Source: Mycoplasmatota bacterium
Lineage (GTDB): Bacteria; Bacillota_I; Bacilli_A; RF39; UBA660
NCBI GenBank assembly: GCA_022774645.1
Contig: JALFKQ010000025.1
Coordinates: 1 to 47,554, forward strand
Length of the DNA stretch: 47,554 nt
Direction: 5' to 3'
Numbering within the stretch: position 1 is the stretch's first letter; the number at the start of each line of letters is the position of its first letter. The notes under the pieces were generated by a model. The model ran no database searches and had not been told where the DNA came from. It was given only the letters and a program-made list of their open reading frames with translations. Positions 27,239-35,010 of the stretch are shown piece after piece. The position numbers and the translations under genes were made by a program.

Positions 27239-27247
27239 ATTATATCA
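27239..27247 (-). promoter_or_regulatory. Extended -10 placing transcription start at the Sel1 ATG
   Basis: TGATATAAT on the minus strand, hexamer at 27239-27244. The predicted transcription start coincides with the A of the ATG at 27232. Confidence 0.6.
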
Positions 27248-27263
27248 TAATATGTAAAGTTTT

Positions 27264-27294
27264 ACACATTTTATTTATATTTAATAAAATGTGT
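27264..27294. repeat. 12-bp perfect inverted repeat in a divergent promoter region
   Basis: Arms 27264-27275 and 27283-27294 (ACACATTTTATT and its complement) with a seven-base centre. It lies between two divergent genes, so it is not a terminator for either. The right arm touches a plus-strand extended -10 (TGATACTAT, hexamer 27297-27302). It is a candidate operator. Confidence 0.5.
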
Positions 27295-27319
27295 GATACT
27301 ATTAAGAAAAGGAGAAGCT

Positions 27320-27580
27320 ATGAAAAAATTTGTTAACGGAAAAAAAATCGATGTTGATGTTATTGGTGGCTTTGAAATTGAAGAACTGGGAAAAAAATAT
27401 GTAGTTTGTTCTTATGATGATGAACCTACTAGTGATGAACAATTAGTAATGATTTTTGAAATTGAAAACATAGATGGTGTTGAAAATCTTGTTTCAATTA
27501 AATCTGAAGAAAAAGAACTTGTTTTGAAATTCTATAATTCTTATAAACAAGCTTTATTAGGAGGTGAAAATAATGAGTGA
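27320..27580 (+). CDS. Small acidic protein, DUF1292-like
   Basis: The 86-residue acidic protein has alternating strand patterns (KKYVVCSYDDEPTSDEQLVMIFEIENIDG) and ends in a helix with KFYNSYKQALLGG. It resembles DUF1292 (YrzB-type) proteins, but the match is by eye only. I start it at 27320, where AAGGAG lies 5 bases upstream; the upstream GTG at 27293 precedes that site and lies in the inverted repeat. Its last 8 bases overlap the next gene, so the two are translationally coupled. Function is unknown. Confidence 0.55.
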   Translation: MKKFVNGKKIDVDVIGGFEIEELGKKYVVCSYDDEPTSDEQLVMIFEIENIDGVENLVSIKSEEKELVLKFYNSYKQALLGGENNE

Positions 27581-27986
27581 GTTTCCAAATGCTGTTGTAG
27601 TTACTGAAAAGAAAGAAAATGTTAAAACTATGAAAGAAAAAGCTCAAACAAGTAAGACTGTATTTGAGTGTATATATGAAGCCGGTAACGGTATTACTAA
27701 GGTTGGTAGTAAAGCACTAATTATTTCTTTATTTTCACCATTTGATTTTGAGGGACCAGTTATTGAAATTGTAAGTGCTGTTACTACAGGTATTGGCTTA
27801 TTAGCTAAAATTGTTGGTAAAACAGGAATTAAGATTTCAAATAGAATTTTAACTAATGGTAGTGATAAATCTGAAGAAATTTCTGATGTTGTTACTAAAG
27901 AAGATGAAGCTAAAATTTCAAATTTAGTTGAAACTATTAAAGCTAAAAGAGAAGCTAAAAAAGCTGAAAAAGCTGCTGCTTTATAA
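27573..27986 (+). CDS. Small protein with hydrophobic centre, unknown
   Basis: The 137-residue product has a charged N-terminus (VVVTEKKENVKTMKEKAQTS), a hydrophobic glycine-rich centre (about 45-90, with LIISLFSPFDFEG and VSAVTTGIGLLAKIVG) and a Lys/Ala/Glu-rich helical tail ending in EKAAAL. The centre could form one or two membrane-active helices. There is no signal peptide. AGGAGG lies 7 bases upstream of the ATG at 27573. It overlaps the DUF1292-like gene and ends in a strong terminator. I do not recognise the family. Confidence 0.55.
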   Translation: MSEFPNAVVVTEKKENVKTMKEKAQTSKTVFECIYEAGNGITKVGSKALIISLFSPFDFEGPVIEIVSAVTTGIGLLAKIVGKTGIKISNRILTNGSDKSEEISDVVTKEDEAKISNLVETIKAKREAKKAEKAAAL

Positions 27987-27987
27987 T

Positions 27988-28020
27988 AAAAAGAAGCTAA
28001 CTAATAATTAGCTTCTTTTT
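27988..28020. terminator. Bidirectional terminator
   Basis: Perfect 13-bp stem (27988-28000 with 28008-28020), A-rich on the left and T-rich on the right. It separates the convergent small-gene pair and the peptidase-GNAT gene. Confidence 0.85.
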
Positions 28021-28027
28021 GATTGCA

Positions 28028-29251
28028 TTATTTTATTTCTTCTAAATATTCTTCTCTACTAATTCCATATTCTCTCATATCTTGAATACCACCATAATAA
28101 TAGAAATATGATTTAGGTCTTGTTCCTTCATATTTAAGTCCTATATTTTCCATTACTTTCCATGTAGCTGTATTATCTTTAGCTCCACATGACTCTATTC
28201 TATTAAGTTCTAAAGTTTCAAAAGCAAATTTCATTATTCGTCTAGATACTTCTGTTGTATATCCTTTTCCCCATTCATCTTCCCTTATCCAATAATCAAT
28301 ACCTGCGGTTTTTGCTTTCTTATCGTGCATAGTTAAATAAACAGTTCCAAGTAACTTATTATCTTCTTTTTTAACAATACTCCATCTATAATAATCTTTG
28401 TTTTCATAAGCGGATTCATCAAAATATTTTATACTCTTTTCTGGATTATTACCTAGCTTTGTAGGTCCTAAATATTTTCTTAATTTTGGATTTAGTTGTA
28501 TAAAGAAAAACTCTTCAAAATCTTGTTTTGTAGTTTTTCTTAATAAAAGTCTATTCGTTTCAAGATCAATTGTCCCAGTATGATTTATTTCTTCATATGG
28601 ATAACCTTTAATATCAATAGTATTATTATCTACATCATAATGTTCATTAATATAATTAACTTCACTATTTTCAATAACAATAAATGATTTATCAGGAAGT
28701 GCTGTTACTTTTTGTAATTTACTTACTTCAAATATTTCTTTTAAATAATCTATATTTTTAAAATCAAGATGTGGATAAATACATATATCAGTAAGTCCGA
28801 TTCCTTTATATCTAATCATTGTTTTATTTTCATCTTCATCTCGATATATAACATCTTTTGCCATGTTTATACTTCCAGCAGAAACACCAATAGTTATACC
28901 ATCTCTATCTAATAAAATCTTAGCAAGATCGTATTCATTTATATAGCTCATTTCTTTTTTAGGATCTCCTCCCATTAAAAATACAATGTCACTATTTTTT
29001 ACTATCTCTTTACTTTCTTCCTTATTAGTTCTACAGTCAATAATATTTATTTTGTTAAATCTTATACTAATATCTTTAAAAAATTTAATTAATTTATCAA
29101 CCATTAAATCATTTTTTTCATTATCATAAAAATCAGATGTAATAAATGATATAGATAATCCTGTTTCTACTAATCTAGATAATTCCTTTGTTTGACTTAA
29201 TGTAAACCCTTCTTCTTTATTAATTCCACTAAACATTATAATTTTTTTCAT
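28028..29251 (-). CDS. Peptidase S51-like domain fused to a GNAT acetyltransferase
   Basis: Residues 1-220 match peptidase S51 (dipeptidase E/cyanophycinase group): FLMGGDPKKEM, the nucleophile Ser124 in IGVSAGSINMAKD and His161 in ICIYPHLDF. Residues about 225-407 are a RimJ/RimL-type GNAT domain: LETNRLLLRKTTKQDFEEFF, the acetyl-CoA loop REDEWGKGYTTEVSRRIM and ALGV-like LKYEGTRPKSYFYYYG. S51 enzymes cleave Asp-X or related peptides; GNATs acetylate amines or N-termini. A fused enzyme might process and acetylate small peptides, but that is inference. GGTGA precedes the ATG at 8 bases. Confidence 0.85.
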   Translation of the reverse strand: MKKIIMFSGINKEEGFTLSQTKELSRLVETGLSISFITSDFYDNEKNDLMVDKLIKFFKDISIRFNKINIIDCRTNKEESKEIVKNSDIVFLMGGDPKKEMSYINEYDLAKILLDRDGITIGVSAGSINMAKDVIYRDEDENKTMIRYKGIGLTDICIYPHLDFKNIDYLKEIFEVSKLQKVTALPDKSFIVIENSEVNYINEHYDVDNNTIDIKGYPYEEINHTGTIDLETNRLLLRKTTKQDFEEFFFIQLNPKLRKYLGPTKLGNNPEKSIKYFDESAYENKDYYRWSIVKKEDNKLLGTVYLTMHDKKAKTAGIDYWIREDEWGKGYTTEVSRRIMKFAFETLELNRIESCGAKDNTATWKVMENIGLKYEGTRPKSYFYYYGGIQDMREYGISREEYLEEIK

Positions 29252-29292
29252 ATAAATTTCACCACTTTTATTATATCAAATTATGTTAAGAT

Positions 29293-29321
29293 TTAACATT
29301 TTAGTTTTTATATGTTACAAT
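29293..29321 (+). promoter_or_regulatory. Promoter of the acyl-CoA synthetase gene
   Basis: TTAACA (29293-29298), a 17-base spacer, and TACAAT (29316-29321) preceded by TGT as an extended -10. The best -35/-10 pair among the plus-strand genes here. Confidence 0.6.
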
Positions 29322-29355
29322 TAATATACAACTTATACTATGAAAGGAAAATAAA

Positions 29356-31086
29356 ATGGGAAAAGTTAATGATTATATTAATAGATTAATTAAATTTATA
29401 AAAAATGAAAAACCAGAGAATAAAGAAAAACCTTGGCTTAAATATTATGGAGATGTTCCAGAAAGTTTAAATTATTTTAATGGTAGTATGTATGATTATT
29501 TAAAAGATACTGCTACTAAAAATGAAAAAAGATCTGCTTATTCTTATTATGGAAATGAGGTTTCATTTAAATCTTTTATGAAAAAGATTGATAAGGTTGC
29601 TTCTGCATTAAAAGAATTTAATATTGTAGAAAATGAATGTGTTACTATATGTATGCCTAATACACCAGAAAGTTTTGCTTTAATTTATGCAATTAATAAG
29701 ATTGGTGCTATTGCTAATATAATACATCCATTATCTTCTACTAAAGATATTGAAAGGGCTTTATCAGAAACTAATAGTTCAATTATATTTTGTTCTGATG
29801 TTGCTATGCCAAAAGCAAGACATATTAAAGTTAAACATTTTATTATGGTACCAACAAGTGAAAGCTTGGGTACAATACTTAAAACTTTATATAATTTAAA
29901 ATCTTCTTTAAATATGCAACTTGAAGAAGGAATGCTTACTTGGAAAGAATTTTTAAATTATGCTACTAGTGATGATAATTATGTAAAAAGAGAAGCTAAT
30001 AGTCCTGCTGCTATAATATATAGTGGAGGTACTACTGGTAAACCTAAAGGAATAATAATTTCCAATGCAAACTTTAATGCTATGGCTCTTCAGACAGCAT
30101 CCGTTTGTGAATATATTAAACCTGGGTATTCTGTTTTATCTGCATTACCAATATTTCATGTATTTGGTCTCGCATTGTGTACTCATACTTGTTTAGTTTC
30201 TGGAATGAAATGTATTATTGTTCCACAACTTAATACTAAAAAAATAAATAAAGAACTTAAAAAATATAAACCAAATGTTTATCCTGCAGTTCCATCACTT
30301 CTTAAAATGTCAGTTAATGGAAATGATCCTGGTTTTAATGCTTTTAAAGATATAAAAGTAGTTGTAGTTGGTGGGGATTATTTATCTCCAGCTTTAAAAA
30401 AAGAATTCGAAGAATATTTGAAAAAACATGGTAGTTCTGCAGTTGTTAAGGTTGGATATGGTCTTTCTGAAGCTTGTGGATTTTGTTGTTGTACAGCAGA
30501 AGTTGATGAGAAATATGTAAAAAATGGAACTCTTGGAATTCCAAACCCAGATATGATTGTTAAAATATTTGAACCAAATAGTGATATTGAAAAATCATAT
30601 GGTGATGTTGGTGAAATATGTGTTACTGGACCTACTCTTATGATGGGTTATATTAATGAAGATGAAGAAACTAAAAATACACTTATTGAACATACAGATG
30701 GAAAAGTATGGCTTCATACTGGTGATCTTGGATATATGACTAAGGAAGGATTTGTTTACTATACTTCAAGAATGAAGAGAATGATTATCTCAAATGGATA
30801 TAATATTTATCCTATTGAACTTGAAGAAATAATTGGTAAATGTGAACTTGTTGATGCTTGCACTGTTGTTGGAATTCCTCATAAAATTAAATCTCAAACA
30901 CCAAAAGCAGTAATTGTTTTAAAAGAAGGAGTTCCAGATAATATGCAGACAAGAGAAGAAATAAGAAAATATTGTTATAAAAATATAGCTAAATATGCAG
31001 TACCTTCTGAATATGAATTTAGAACTTCTCTTCCAAAAACTGCAGTTGGGAAAGTTGCTTATAAAGATTTAGAAAAGAAAAACTAA
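29356..31086 (+). CDS. Long-chain acyl-CoA synthetase (AMP-forming)
   Basis: This 576-residue ANL-superfamily enzyme activates a carboxylic acid as acyl-AMP and then thioesterifies it. Visible motifs are A3 IIYSGGTTGKPKGIII, ALPIFHVFGLALC, A5 VGYGLSEACGFC, A7 WLHTGDLGYM, A8 SRMKRMIISNGYNIYPIELE, and the catalytic Lys in LPKTAVGKVAYKDL. The general build is that of FadD-like fatty acyl-CoA synthetases. The first 60 residues (KPWLKYYGDVPESLNYF) are typical of the Firmicutes form. AAAGGAAA precedes the ATG. It is probably monocistronic, since a terminator follows before the symporter gene. The substrate cannot be fixed by eye. Confidence 0.9.
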   Translation: MGKVNDYINRLIKFIKNEKPENKEKPWLKYYGDVPESLNYFNGSMYDYLKDTATKNEKRSAYSYYGNEVSFKSFMKKIDKVASALKEFNIVENECVTICMPNTPESFALIYAINKIGAIANIIHPLSSTKDIERALSETNSSIIFCSDVAMPKARHIKVKHFIMVPTSESLGTILKTLYNLKSSLNMQLEEGMLTWKEFLNYATSDDNYVKREANSPAAIIYSGGTTGKPKGIIISNANFNAMALQTASVCEYIKPGYSVLSALPIFHVFGLALCTHTCLVSGMKCIIVPQLNTKKINKELKKYKPNVYPAVPSLLKMSVNGNDPGFNAFKDIKVVVVGGDYLSPALKKEFEEYLKKHGSSAVVKVGYGLSEACGFCCCTAEVDEKYVKNGTLGIPNPDMIVKIFEPNSDIEKSYGDVGEICVTGPTLMMGYINEDEETKNTLIEHTDGKVWLHTGDLGYMTKEGFVYYTSRMKRMIISNGYNIYPIELEEIIGKCELVDACTVVGIPHKIKSQTPKAVIVLKEGVPDNMQTREEIRKYCYKNIAKYAVPSEYEFRTSLPKTAVGKVAYKDLEKKN

Positions 31087-31096
31087 ATCTTTTTTT
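31063..31096 (+). terminator. Intrinsic terminator of the acyl-CoA synthetase gene
   Basis: 10-bp stem (31063-31072 with 31083-31092) followed by T residues to 31096. The left arm is coding sequence for the last residues. Confidence 0.75.
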
Positions 31097-31167
31097 GTGG
31101 AATTATGTGGAATCAAAAAGTATACATTTTTATTAAAATTATATATACTTAAATAGGAGGGAAAACT

Positions 31168-32409
31168 ATGAAGAAGTTTTTAAAAAATTACAAATCTACT
31201 TTAATACTTTTAGGTTCAATAATAATTGGTACAATTGTTGGACTTGTATTTAAAGAAAAAGCTAAAGTATTAGCACCTTTTGGAGATTTATTTTTAAATT
31301 TATTATTAGTTATTATAGTTCCATTAATATTTTTAACAATAACTACTTCAATTGGCAAAATGAAACAACCAAAGAGAATTGGTAAAATATTAGTTACAAT
31401 ACTTTTAGTGTTTATATTCACATCACTTGTTAGTGTTGCAGTTGGTATTGTATCAACTAAAGCATTTAAACTTGTTGATGTAAAAGATACAGAAGCAATA
31501 AAAGAAGTATTAAAAAATACTACTGAAGTAACTGATGAAAAAGTAAACTTTTTAGAAAGAACTGTTGAAACTATTACTGTAAGTGATTTTAGTAATCTAC
31601 TTACAAGAGATAATATGATTGCTTTAATTATATTTTCAATTTTATTTGGTATTAGTATCAATATTTCAAAAGGAAAAGGAGATAAGCTATTAGATGTACT
31701 TGAAAGTGCAAATGAAGTAGTACAATCATTTATAAAAGTAATTATGTACTATGCACCAATAGGTCTTGGTTGTTATTTTGCTGCTCTTGTTGGTACATTT
31801 GGTGGTGAAATTGCTGTAGGTTATGGCAAAACATTTATAATCTATACACTAGTAGCTATACTTTATTACTTTGCTATTTATTCATTATATGCATTTATGG
31901 CTGGTGGTAAAAAAGGATTTATTAACTATTGGAAAAATGTTCTTCCTGTAACTCTTACTAGTCTTGCAACTTGTAGTAGTGCTGCATCAATTCCAGTAAA
32001 TACTGCTTGTGCTAAAAATATTGGAGTACCAGAAGATGTAGCTGATACAACTATCCCATTAGGAACTAGTTTTCATAAAGATGGTTCAATTATCGGTAGT
32101 GTATTTAAAATAATGTTCTTAGTATATTTATTTAATGCTGATGTAAGCACAATTAAAGTATTAGGAGTTGCTCTTTTAGCAACATTACTTGTTACAGCAG
32201 TACCAATTGGTGGTGGAACCATTTCTGAAATGTTAATTATAACAATGCTTGGTTTCCCAGTTGCTGCTTTACCAATATTAACAATTATTGCTACAATAAT
32301 CGATCCACCTGCTACTATGTTAAATGTAGTTGGTGATACTGCTTCAAGTATGATGGTTGCTAGAATAACTGATGGTAAAAAATGGTTAAAAGAAAAGAAG
32401 TTAATTTAA
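31168..32409 (+). CDS. Dicarboxylate/amino acid:cation symporter (DAACS family)
   Basis: The 413-residue protein has about eight membrane helices and the two re-entrant hairpins of the GltP/DctA family. Markers are APFGDLFLNLLLVIIVPLIFLTI, the hairpin TCSSAASIPVNTACAKNIG, DTTIPLGTSFHKDGSII and the C-terminal PPATMLNVVGDTASSMMVAR. Family members take up glutamate, aspartate, dicarboxylates or small neutral amino acids with Na+ or H+. The Arg/Asp residues that decide the substrate in helix 8 are not obvious, so I leave the substrate open. AGGAGG precedes the ATG. It is likely monocistronic. Confidence 0.92.
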   Translation: MKKFLKNYKSTLILLGSIIIGTIVGLVFKEKAKVLAPFGDLFLNLLLVIIVPLIFLTITTSIGKMKQPKRIGKILVTILLVFIFTSLVSVAVGIVSTKAFKLVDVKDTEAIKEVLKNTTEVTDEKVNFLERTVETITVSDFSNLLTRDNMIALIIFSILFGISINISKGKGDKLLDVLESANEVVQSFIKVIMYYAPIGLGCYFAALVGTFGGEIAVGYGKTFIIYTLVAILYYFAIYSLYAFMAGGKKGFINYWKNVLPVTLTSLATCSSAASIPVNTACAKNIGVPEDVADTTIPLGTSFHKDGSIIGSVFKIMFLVYLFNADVSTIKVLGVALLATLLVTAVPIGGGTISEMLIITMLGFPVAALPILTIIATIIDPPATMLNVVGDTASSMMVARITDGKKWLKEKKLI

Positions 32410-32426
32410 AATTAACTTCTTTTTTT
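32393..32426. terminator. Bidirectional terminator
   Basis: Perfect 13-bp stem (32393-32405 with 32411-32423), five-base loop, T tail to 32426. Shared by the convergent symporter and ABC-F fusion genes. Confidence 0.88.
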
Positions 32427-32427
32427 G

Positions 32428-34806
32428 CTATAAACTCATAAGTATTCTATAATAATCACTCTTAAACTCATCTTTTTCTATTCCTAGTGAATCATAGAAT
32501 TTATTAATATATTCTTTTCCATAGTTTCTTTCAATTGATATCTCACATATAACAAGATCAAAATAAATATCGCCAAGTCCACATTCACTAACATCTAATA
32601 AACCACTAAAATGATTATTATCTGCAAATATATTAGGTAAAGACATATCACCATGTGTAAATCCTATTATCTGTTTAGGTTTATTACCTTTTAAATATTT
32701 CAATATATTTTCTTTTGTAATAAATCTTTTTAACACTTCTTCATTTATATCTTCATTTTTTATTTTATTAAATCTTTCTTCTATTCTTTTTATTTTAGTA
32801 TCAATTGTTTCATCTATTACACAATCACTATAATCAATATTATATAAACTATTAAATGCCTCAACTATTATATTTATTCCTTCAAGTGGATGATTACAAT
32901 AATAGTCGCTACATAGCATTTCACCTTTTAATGATTTTGTTAATATATATGATTTACCATTGTATTTTTCATAGAATACTTTTTCTGGAACTAATAATTT
33001 ATCTTGTAAATAATCTAATCTTATTGATTCTTGTGATAAATGGTCAGCTATTTTAAGAAAGAATACCTTGCTTTTCTTTCTTATTTTATATACTTTTGTA
33101 TTACTGCATCCAATAGTTATTTCTTCTATCTTTGAGTCCTTTAAGAACTCATTTAATCTATTACTTCCTTTAATATTAATAACTTGATTAACAGGTTTAT
33201 TATTTGTTTCTAATTTTGGTATTTCTTTATTTTTAATGCTATCATAGTTTCCATCATAACTTACTAATTTCTTATTTTCTATTCTAACTATTCTAGTAGC
33301 TATTTTATTAATGAAATATCTATCGTGTGATATGAATAATATCGTACCATCAAAATCTAATAATGATTCTTCTAATATTTCTCTTGTATCAATATCTATA
33401 TGGTTAGTAGGTTCATCAAGAATTAAGAAATTTGATTTAAGTAATACTAATTCTAATAATTTAATTCTTACCTTTTCACCACCACTTATATTTTTAAGCT
33501 TTTTGCCTATTTCTTCTGTTCCAAAATAGAATCTATTTAACTTACTTCTAAGTTCACTTTCACTTCCCACAAAAATCTTTCTCATATGTTCATAGATTGT
33601 CAATTCTTCATTGTCAAATCTTATCTCTTGTGGAATATACCCTATTTTAATATTTGCACCTAATATAATATTGTCGTGTGTATTATTTATAATGTTTTTA
33701 ATAAGTGTTGTTTTACCACTACCATTCTTACCCATAAGACAAACTCTGTCTTGATAATAAATTTCCATATTTGAAGATATTAATAACTCTCTTGAACCAA
33801 TATTTAAATTTAAATTCTTTATTGTAAGAACATTATTACCACTTCTACTATCAGTTGTAAAGTTTACTTTAAGTTCACTTTTTTCTACTGGTTTATCTAT
33901 TATTTCCATCCTATCCAATCTTTTTTGCATAGCTACTGCTCTTCTAAAAAACATTGGATTATCACTTTTAGTACCCCATTCTTTTAATCTTACTATTGCT
34001 TCTTTTATAGCTGCTATTTCTTTTTGTTGATTTTTATAACTTTGAAATTGTGATAAAAATCTTTTTTCACTTTCTTTTAAATAATAACTATAATTTCCAT
34101 AATAAATTTCTTCTTTACAATTTTTTATTTCAATTATTTTATTAATAACTCTATCTAAAAAATATCTATCGTGACTTACTATTAAACAAGCACTTTTATA
34201 ATTATTTAAATATTCTTCAAACCATTCTAATGTTTCTATGTCTAAATGATTAGTAGGTTCATCTAGTAAAAGTACATCAACTTCGCTAAGCACAAGAGAA
34301 GCCAAATTAACAATATTTTTCTCTCCACCTGATAAATTATTATATTCTGTATCTAATAACTCATAACTAAGCTTAAAACCATTTCTAACCTTATTTATTC
34401 TTTCATTTAATTGATATCCACCTTTTATTCTGAATTCTTCTTGTAATCTATCTAACGCTTTAATAGATTTTTCACTTGAATCCATATTTTTAACAAATTC
34501 ATTAATATTATTTTCAAGTTCTATTAATTCCTTAACTCCTCTATAAAATACTTCTTTTGCTTTAACATTATCTTTTTCTTTATTTGGTATTTGTGATAAA
34601 TATCCAATTCTTGAACCCTTTCTTATATTTACAGTTCCACTATCAACATCTTCACCCATAATAATTCTAAGTGTAGTTGTTTTACCACACCCATTAGGTC
34701 CGATTAATGCTACTCTTTCACCACTTTTAATTTCAAACGAAAAATCCTTTAATACTGGATTAAATCCATAACTTTTATTTATTTTATTTAAACTAATTTT
34801 TATCAT
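32428..34806 (-). CDS. ABC-F ATPase fused to an aminoglycoside-phosphotransferase-like kinase
   Basis: Residues 1-540 form an ABC-F protein with no membrane segment: Walker A GPNGCGKTT (36-44), LSGGE (158-162), LLLDEPTNHLDIETLEW, a linker (about 240-325), a second Walker A GKNGSGKTT (359-367), SGGEK and LILDEPTNHIDIDTREIL. ABC-F proteins act on ribosomes, and many displace antibiotics. Residues about 553-792 form an APH(3')-like kinase: a Lys in FFLKIA, the catalytic loop THGDMSLPNIF (His718-Asp720) and GLLDVSECGLGDIYFDL with a metal-binding Asp738. APH kinases phosphorylate drugs. Both halves look active. AAGGAG lies 12 bases before the ATG, which is long. A leader ORF and terminator precede the gene, consistent with induction by a ribosome-targeting drug. 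Confidence 0.88.
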   Translation of the reverse strand: MIKISLNKINKSYGFNPVLKDFSFEIKSGERVALIGPNGCGKTTTLRIIMGEDVDSGTVNIRKGSRIGYLSQIPNKEKDNVKAKEVFYRGVKELIELENNINEFVKNMDSSEKSIKALDRLQEEFRIKGGYQLNERINKVRNGFKLSYELLDTEYNNLSGGEKNIVNLASLVLSEVDVLLLDEPTNHLDIETLEWFEEYLNNYKSACLIVSHDRYFLDRVINKIIEIKNCKEEIYYGNYSYYLKESEKRFLSQFQSYKNQQKEIAAIKEAIVRLKEWGTKSDNPMFFRRAVAMQKRLDRMEIIDKPVEKSELKVNFTTDSRSGNNVLTIKNLNLNIGSRELLISSNMEIYYQDRVCLMGKNGSGKTTLIKNIINNTHDNIILGANIKIGYIPQEIRFDNEELTIYEHMRKIFVGSESELRSKLNRFYFGTEEIGKKLKNISGGEKVRIKLLELVLLKSNFLILDEPTNHIDIDTREILEESLLDFDGTILFISHDRYFINKIATRIVRIENKKLVSYDGNYDSIKNKEIPKLETNNKPVNQVINIKGSNRLNEFLKDSKIEEITIGCSNTKVYKIRKKSKVFFLKIADHLSQESIRLDYLQDKLLVPEKVFYEKYNGKSYILTKSLKGEMLCSDYYCNHPLEGINIIVEAFNSLYNIDYSDCVIDETIDTKIKRIEERFNKIKNEDINEEVLKRFITKENILKYLKGNKPKQIIGFTHGDMSLPNIFADNNHFSGLLDVSECGLGDIYFDLVICEISIERNYGKEYINKFYDSLGIEKDEFKSDYYRILMSL

Positions 34807-34839
34807 TTTTATTTATTACTCCTTATTTTATTGCATGAT

Positions 34840-34886
34840 AAAAAAATCACACTTAACTACTCTGCAAGGAATAATTGAAGTGTGAT
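34840..34886 (-). terminator. Attenuator terminator upstream of the ABC-F fusion
   Basis: On the minus strand ATCACACTT (34878-34886) pairs with AAGTGTGAT (34846-34854) across a 23-base loop and is followed by TTTTTTT (34840-34846). The 5' arm is codons 14-16 and the last base of codon 13 of the leader ORF. It lies between the promoter and the gene it would silence. Confidence 0.75.
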
Positions 34887-34925
34887 ATCACTACTATACA
34901 TAATTTTAGTACCAATGTATTTCAT
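34857..34925 (-). CDS. 22-residue leader peptide controlling the ABC-F fusion
   Basis: ATG at 34925 with AAAGGTG 6 bases upstream opens a 22-codon frame (MKYIGTKIMYSS at the start, LQLFLAE at the end) that stops at TAG, 34857. It is the first ORF after the promoter and its 3' third contains the 5' arm of the terminator. A ribosome stalled there would mask that arm and let transcription continue into the ABC-F gene. The leader ribosome-binding site (GTGATAT, 34927-34933) is also complementary to ATATCAC at 34882-34888, which overlaps the terminator arm and could form a competing structure. The mechanism is inferred from the known design of erm and ABC-F resistance gene leaders. Confidence 0.65.
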   Translation of the reverse strand: MKYIGTKIMYSSDITLQLFLAE

Positions 34926-34945
34926 AATATCACCTTTCAGTGGTT

Positions 34946-34973
34946 ATTATAACACATTTATTCAATTATTCAA
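34946..34973 (-). promoter_or_regulatory. Promoter of leader and ABC-F fusion
   Basis: TTGAAT (34968-34973), a 16-base spacer and TATAAT (34946-34951) preceded by TGT as an extended -10. Transcription should begin near 34939, giving the leader ORF a short 5' untranslated region. Confidence 0.7.
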
Positions 34974-34979
34974 ATATAA

Positions 34980-34988
34980 TGTTATAAT
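34980..34988 (+). promoter_or_regulatory. Extended -10 of the divergent 35011 gene
   Basis: TGTTATAAT with hexamer 34983-34988. It is back to back with the ABC-F promoter, so both could be controlled together. Confidence 0.55.
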
Positions 34989-35010
34989 AGAAATATAAAA
35001 AGAGGTATTC

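Noticed and set aside
27264-27294. The inverted repeat as a terminator
   Set aside because: Both neighbouring genes are divergent, so nothing is transcribed into it from a known gene end.
34882-34891. GTGATATCAC palindrome as a stand-alone operator or hairpin
   Set aside because: It has no loop and lies in the leader ORF; its bases are better explained by the terminator arm and the competing pairing with the leader ribosome-binding site.
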